From Oscillospiraceae bacterium (GTDB lineage: Bacteria; Bacillota; Clostridia; Oscillospirales; Ruminococcaceae), in the NCBI GenBank assembly GCA_014858325.1, contig RKCM01000148.1:1-9049 (forward strand): 9,049 bases of DNA. Reading direction: 5' to 3'. The position numbers and the translations under genes were made by a program. The stretch's first letter is position 1; each line of letters opens with the position of its first letter. The notes under the pieces were generated by a model that was given only the letters and a program-made list of their open reading frames with translations, had not been told where the DNA came from and did no database searches. Shown in pieces: positions 6,989 through 9,049 of this stretch.

Positions 6989-7816
6989 ATGCCGAATATC
7001 ATCGAGATCACGGACTTTCACGCCCCGGAGCTGGACCCCTACGCCCGGCTGACCCAGAACCAGCTGCGCAGCCGTCTGGAGCCGGAAAAAGGCATCTTCA
7101 TTGCGGAGAGCCCCAAGGTGATCTCCCGGGCGCTGGATGCGGGCTATCAGCCCCTCTCTTTGCTGATGGAGCGCAGGCAGATCACCGGCCCGGCGGCAGA
7201 GATCCTGGCCCGCTGCGGCGATGCGCCCGTTTACACCGCCGACCGGGAATTGCTGGCAGCCCTCACCGGCTTTGAGTTGACCCGTGGCGTGCTCTGTGCC
7301 TTCCGGCGTCCCGCACCCCGCTCGGTGGAGGCGCTCTGCCGGGATGCCCGCCGGGTAGCCGTTTTGGAGGGCATCGTGGACTCCACCAACGTGGGGGCCA
7401 TCTTCCGCAGTGCGGCGGCGCTGAATATGGACGCCGTCCTCATCAACCCCTCCTGCTGCGACCCGCTTTGCCGCCGGGCGGTGCGGGTGAGCATGGGTAC
7501 GGTGTTTCAGGTGCCCTGGGCGCAGCTCGGCGAGACGGCCGCCGATTGGCCGGAAAAGGGGATGGCGCAGCTCCACGCCCTCGGCTTCAAGACTGCGGCC
7601 ATGGCGCTGAGCGACCGCTCGGTAAGCATCGACGACGAGCAGCTGGCGGCGGAGCCGAAGCTGGCTATCGTGCTGGGCACGGAGGGCGATGGGCTGGCCC
7701 GCTCCACCATTGCCGCCTGCGATTATACGGTAAAGATCCCGATGTCGCACGGGGTGGATTCGCTGAACGTGGCGGCGGCCAGCGCCGTGGCCTTCTGGCA
7801 GCTGGGCAAACAGTGA
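6989..7816 (+). CDS. TrmH/SpoU-family RNA 2'-O-methyltransferase
   Basis: A 275-residue protein of the SPOUT (SpoU/TrmH) class, which uses S-adenosylmethionine to methylate ribose 2'-OH in tRNA or rRNA through a trefoil-knot fold. The N-terminal part (about 20-105) resembles the SpoU substrate-binding domain (RLTQNQLRSRL, GIFIAESPKVISRAL). The catalytic part has all three motifs: motif 1 DSTNVGAIFRSAAAL (131-145) with N134 and R140; motif 2 LAIVLGTEGDGLA (225-237) with E232; motif 3 KIPMSHGVDSLNVAAASAVA (249-268) with N260. The ATG at 6989 is chosen because AAAGGAG (6974-6980) lies 8 nt before it; the frame is open further upstream, but that region holds the promoter. It resembles RlmB/TrmH-like enzymes, but the modified nucleotide cannot be named. 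It ends 3 nt from the convergent neighbour with no terminator. Confidence 0.9.
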   Translation: MPNIIEITDFHAPELDPYARLTQNQLRSRLEPEKGIFIAESPKVISRALDAGYQPLSLLMERRQITGPAAEILARCGDAPVYTADRELLAALTGFELTRGVLCAFRRPAPRSVEALCRDARRVAVLEGIVDSTNVGAIFRSAAALNMDAVLINPSCCDPLCRRAVRVSMGTVFQVPWAQLGETAADWPEKGMAQLHALGFKTAAMALSDRSVSIDDEQLAAEPKLAIVLGTEGDGLARSTIAACDYTVKIPMSHGVDSLNVAAASAVAFWQLGKQ

Positions 7817-7819
7817 CCG

Positions 7820-8368
7820 TTACTTCGCAGCCTTTTCCCGGCCGGTGACCTTCTCCCACCAGCAGACGACCCGCTCACGGGGGAGAAAATAGTTCACCGC
7901 CAGTGCCACGATGACGCCGACGGACGTATCCAGAATGCGATTGAGCGCGTAGGGAATGTAGCTGTCCACAGGGGTGCTGAACAGCACGATGCAGAGCACC
8001 ACGCCGCCCGGCTGTACGCCGCCCGGCCAGAAGTAGCTGCACAGCAAGATCAGAATGACGATGGCAAAGCCCAGCAGCACGGCCAGAAAAACGGTGTGCC
8101 CGCCCTGCGGGAAGAAGATCAGGTAAAAGCGGAAGACGACGATGGAGAGCAGGCCGCCGATGAGGGTGCCGAACAGACGGTTGCCGCCGTTTTTGATGGA
8201 ATCCTCCATGTCATAGCCCAGGCCGAAGATGACGCCGATGCAGGCAAAGGCCGGGTTGCGCCCGATGAGGCAGTAGACGATGGCCACCAGCATGGCCGTG
8301 ATGGACGTTTTGATGTTGCGCCAGCCCACATGGAGCTTGAAATTGGGGTTTGGGATGCTCGGGAACAT
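7820..8368 (-). CDS. Short aromatic acid exporter-like (ArAE/FUSC) membrane protein
   Basis: A 182-residue membrane protein. GGNRLFGTLIGGLLSIVVF (61-79) is the GxxRxxGTxxGG signature of aromatic-acid-exporter/fusaric-acid-resistance-like proteins. NRILDTSVGVIVALAVNYFL (143-162) is the matching last-helix motif. About six hydrophobic segments lie near 21-36, 39-51, 66-86, 93-112, 119-132 and 147-162, then a short basic tail. It corresponds to the N-terminal membrane half of the family only; many members carry a further soluble domain, which is absent here. It may act as a homodimer or higher oligomer. The ATG at 8368 is chosen because GAGGAGG lies 9 nt before it; the open frame further upstream has no start signal. 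The substrate is unknown. Confidence 0.83.
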   Translation of the reverse strand: MFPSIPNPNFKLHVGWRNIKTSITAMLVAIVYCLIGRNPAFACIGVIFGLGYDMEDSIKNGGNRLFGTLIGGLLSIVVFRFYLIFFPQGGHTVFLAVLLGFAIVILILLCSYFWPGGVQPGGVVLCIVLFSTPVDSYIPYALNRILDTSVGVIVALAVNYFLPRERVVCWWEKVTGREKAAK

Positions 8369-8404
8369 AGGGTAGATCCTCCTCAAAATATTCTCACATG
8401 GGAC

Positions 8405-8434
8405 AGGATACCATAAAGCCCCTGCAGCGTTCAA
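8405..8434 (-). promoter_or_regulatory. Promoter of the ArAE-like gene
   Basis: Read on the minus strand, TTGAAC (8434-8429), 18 bp, then TATCCT (8410-8405). The start should be near 8398, about 30 nt before the ATG. The -35 is strong and the -10 moderate. Confidence 0.6.
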
Positions 8435-8489
8435 GATTCTTTGCTAAAGTAGAAAAATTAACGAAGTTTCTGCTGCATTTGGAACAAAA

Positions 8490-8553
8490 AACGCAAAGAA
8501 AAACGCAAAAAACACCCCCGCAGCCAGTCGAAAACGGACTGGAGGCGGGGGTG
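8490..8553 (-). terminator. Strong terminator of the minus-strand gene ending at 8568
   Basis: CACCCCCGC (8513-8521) pairs with GCGGGGGTG (8545-8553). Inside, beyond an AG/AG internal loop, CCAGTC (8524-8529) pairs with GACTGG (8537-8542). On the minus strand the stem is followed by TTTTTTGCGTTTTT. The tail holds a tandem 12-nt-period repeat of AAAAACGCAAA (8487-8497 and 8499-8509, plus strand). It begins 14 nt after the stop codon at 8568-8570. Confidence 0.92.
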
Positions 8554-8567
8554 CGGTGTTTTGGGGC

Positions 8568-8702
8568 TTACTTCGTTTCTTCTGTGAGCTTGGTGATGAG
8601 CATCTGGTAGATCTCGTTGCCGTTGAGGATGAACTGCTTTTTGACGAGCTCGGCGCTCAGGCGGTCCGGGGTGCCGAGGTCGAGGCAGAAGAGCTCCTGA
8701 TC
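8568..8702 (-). CDS. C-terminal end of an unidentified resident gene (5' part replaced)
   Basis: The last 43 codons and the TAA stop (8568-8570) of a minus-strand gene, from QELFCLDLG to MLITKLTEETK. The peptide SAELVKKQFILNGNEIYQML has a normal helical, soluble composition, and the terminator right after the stop suggests a real gene end. I do not recognise the family. It does not resemble the MnmA C-terminus, which should carry a GQ...YNGE...GGG pattern. The upstream part of the true gene is missing because the sequence switches to mnmA near 8700. Its proper frame is inferred only from the open frame and the terminator. Confidence 0.5.
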   Translation of the reverse strand, partial: DQELFCLDLGTPDRLSAELVKKQFILNGNEIYQMLITKLTEETK

Positions 8703-9049
8703 CAGCGCCTTGACGGTGCAAGGGATATCGGTCTGGCGATAGCGGGTTTTTACCGTGCAACGCATAGTGCCGGTGAATGGTTCGCGATCGACCCAGTGCA
8801 ACTGCTGGGCAATCAACCCGACAGACATCAGCCGCGGGTGTTCATGGCCCTGAGCGACAACCAGAATGTTGTTTTCGACGTCTTTGTCCACCACATACCA
8901 CGGTTCTTCGGTACCTTCTTTGGTGCCACCGATACCCAGACCTTTACGCTGACCGAGAGTGTGATACATCAGCCCCTGGTGCTCACCAATTTCATCGCCA
9001 TCGACGGTAATGATTTTGCCCGGTTGCGCCGGGAGATAACGGCCCAGGA
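8700..9049 (-). CDS. mnmA: tRNA 2-thiouridylase MnmA, internal fragment, enterobacterial (truncated both ends)
   Basis: The minus-strand frame is open from the right edge and reads LGRYLPAQPGKIITVDGDE, then GLMYHTLGQRKGLGIGGTKE, to TDIPCTVKALD at the junction. These 116 codons agree with E. coli MnmA over roughly residues 210-325 at every position I can recall. MnmA uses a persulfide and ATP to place sulfur at position 2 of the wobble uridine in tRNA-Lys, -Glu and -Gln. GLMYHTLGQRKGLGIGG is the family's central-domain motif. The PP-loop N-terminus is beyond the window, and the last ~43 residues of the C-terminal barrel are missing, replaced by unrelated codons. As it stands this is not an intact gene and is probably a chimeric or contaminating sequence. 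Confidence 0.85.

Noticed and set aside
6176..7750. A 524-codon minus-strand open frame spanning DUF1275 and the RNA methyltransferase
   Set aside because: It runs through the divergent promoter region and out of frame through two well-supported genes.
8487..8509. Tandem AAAAACGCAAA repeat as a microsatellite or CRISPR-like element
   Set aside because: Only two copies, and they form the U-rich tail of a terminator.
8699..8702. GATC at the chimera junction as proof of a restriction-ligation artefact
   Set aside because: As I recall it, the E. coli protein continues ALDDD, so its next base after GAT should be G rather than C, and the site does not fit a simple GATC cut. A 4-bp match can be chance or short microhomology.
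1..9049. tRNA, rRNA, CRISPR, insertion sequence or phage genes
   Set aside because: I found no cloverleaf, rRNA core sequence, repeat-spacer array, transposase or integrase motif, or terminal inverted repeat pair on either strand.

Overview
The window looks like a chromosomal segment of a GC-rich, low-GC-phylum (Firmicutes) gut anaerobe, most likely Oscillospiraceae/Ruminococcaceae of the Faecalibacterium-Subdoligranulum-Gemmiger type. The support is strong AGGAGG-type ribosome binding sites, promoters of the TTGNNN-17/18-TATNNT form, intrinsic terminators after several genes, and gene families common in that group. The genus is inferred; no marker gene fixes it. The last ~350 bases are different: they encode an internal part of MnmA that matches the Escherichia coli protein as I remember it.

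Layout, left to right. (1) Bases 2-214 are the last S1 domain of ribonuclease R, ending in a terminator. (2) Bases 439-2211 encode an oleate hydratase with its own promoter, a leader hairpin and a strong terminator. (3) Bases 2513-4273 encode a secreted metallophosphoesterase/5'-nucleotidase with a twin-arginine-like signal and a ~146-nt leader. It ends at a bidirectional terminator (4333-4378) shared with the convergent gene. (4) On the minus strand, 5962-6777 encodes a DUF1275 (YoaK-type) membrane protein, followed by 4398-5891, a DUF1846 protein with its own promoter. (5) Divergently, 6989-7816 encodes a SpoU/TrmH-family RNA methyltransferase. The DUF1275 and methyltransferase promoters face away from each other across a 13+5+13 imperfect dyad, and a second perfect dyad lies just downstream of the DUF1275 start. 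(6) Minus-strand 7820-8368 encodes a short aromatic-acid-exporter-like membrane protein whose stop lies 3 nt from the methyltransferase stop. (7) Minus-strand 8568-9049 is a chimeric reading frame: mnmA sequence from the right edge to about 8700, joined in frame to 43 unrecognised codons that end just before a good terminator.

Most genes appear to be separate transcription units (house-keeping RNA metabolism, fatty-acid detoxification, nucleotide scavenging, membrane proteins of unknown substrate). I see no phage, transposon, CRISPR, toxin-antitoxin or biosynthetic cluster. The two points most worth checking are the species junction near 8700, probably an assembly or library chimera, and the symmetrical operator-like DNA between the divergent promoters at 6840-6945.
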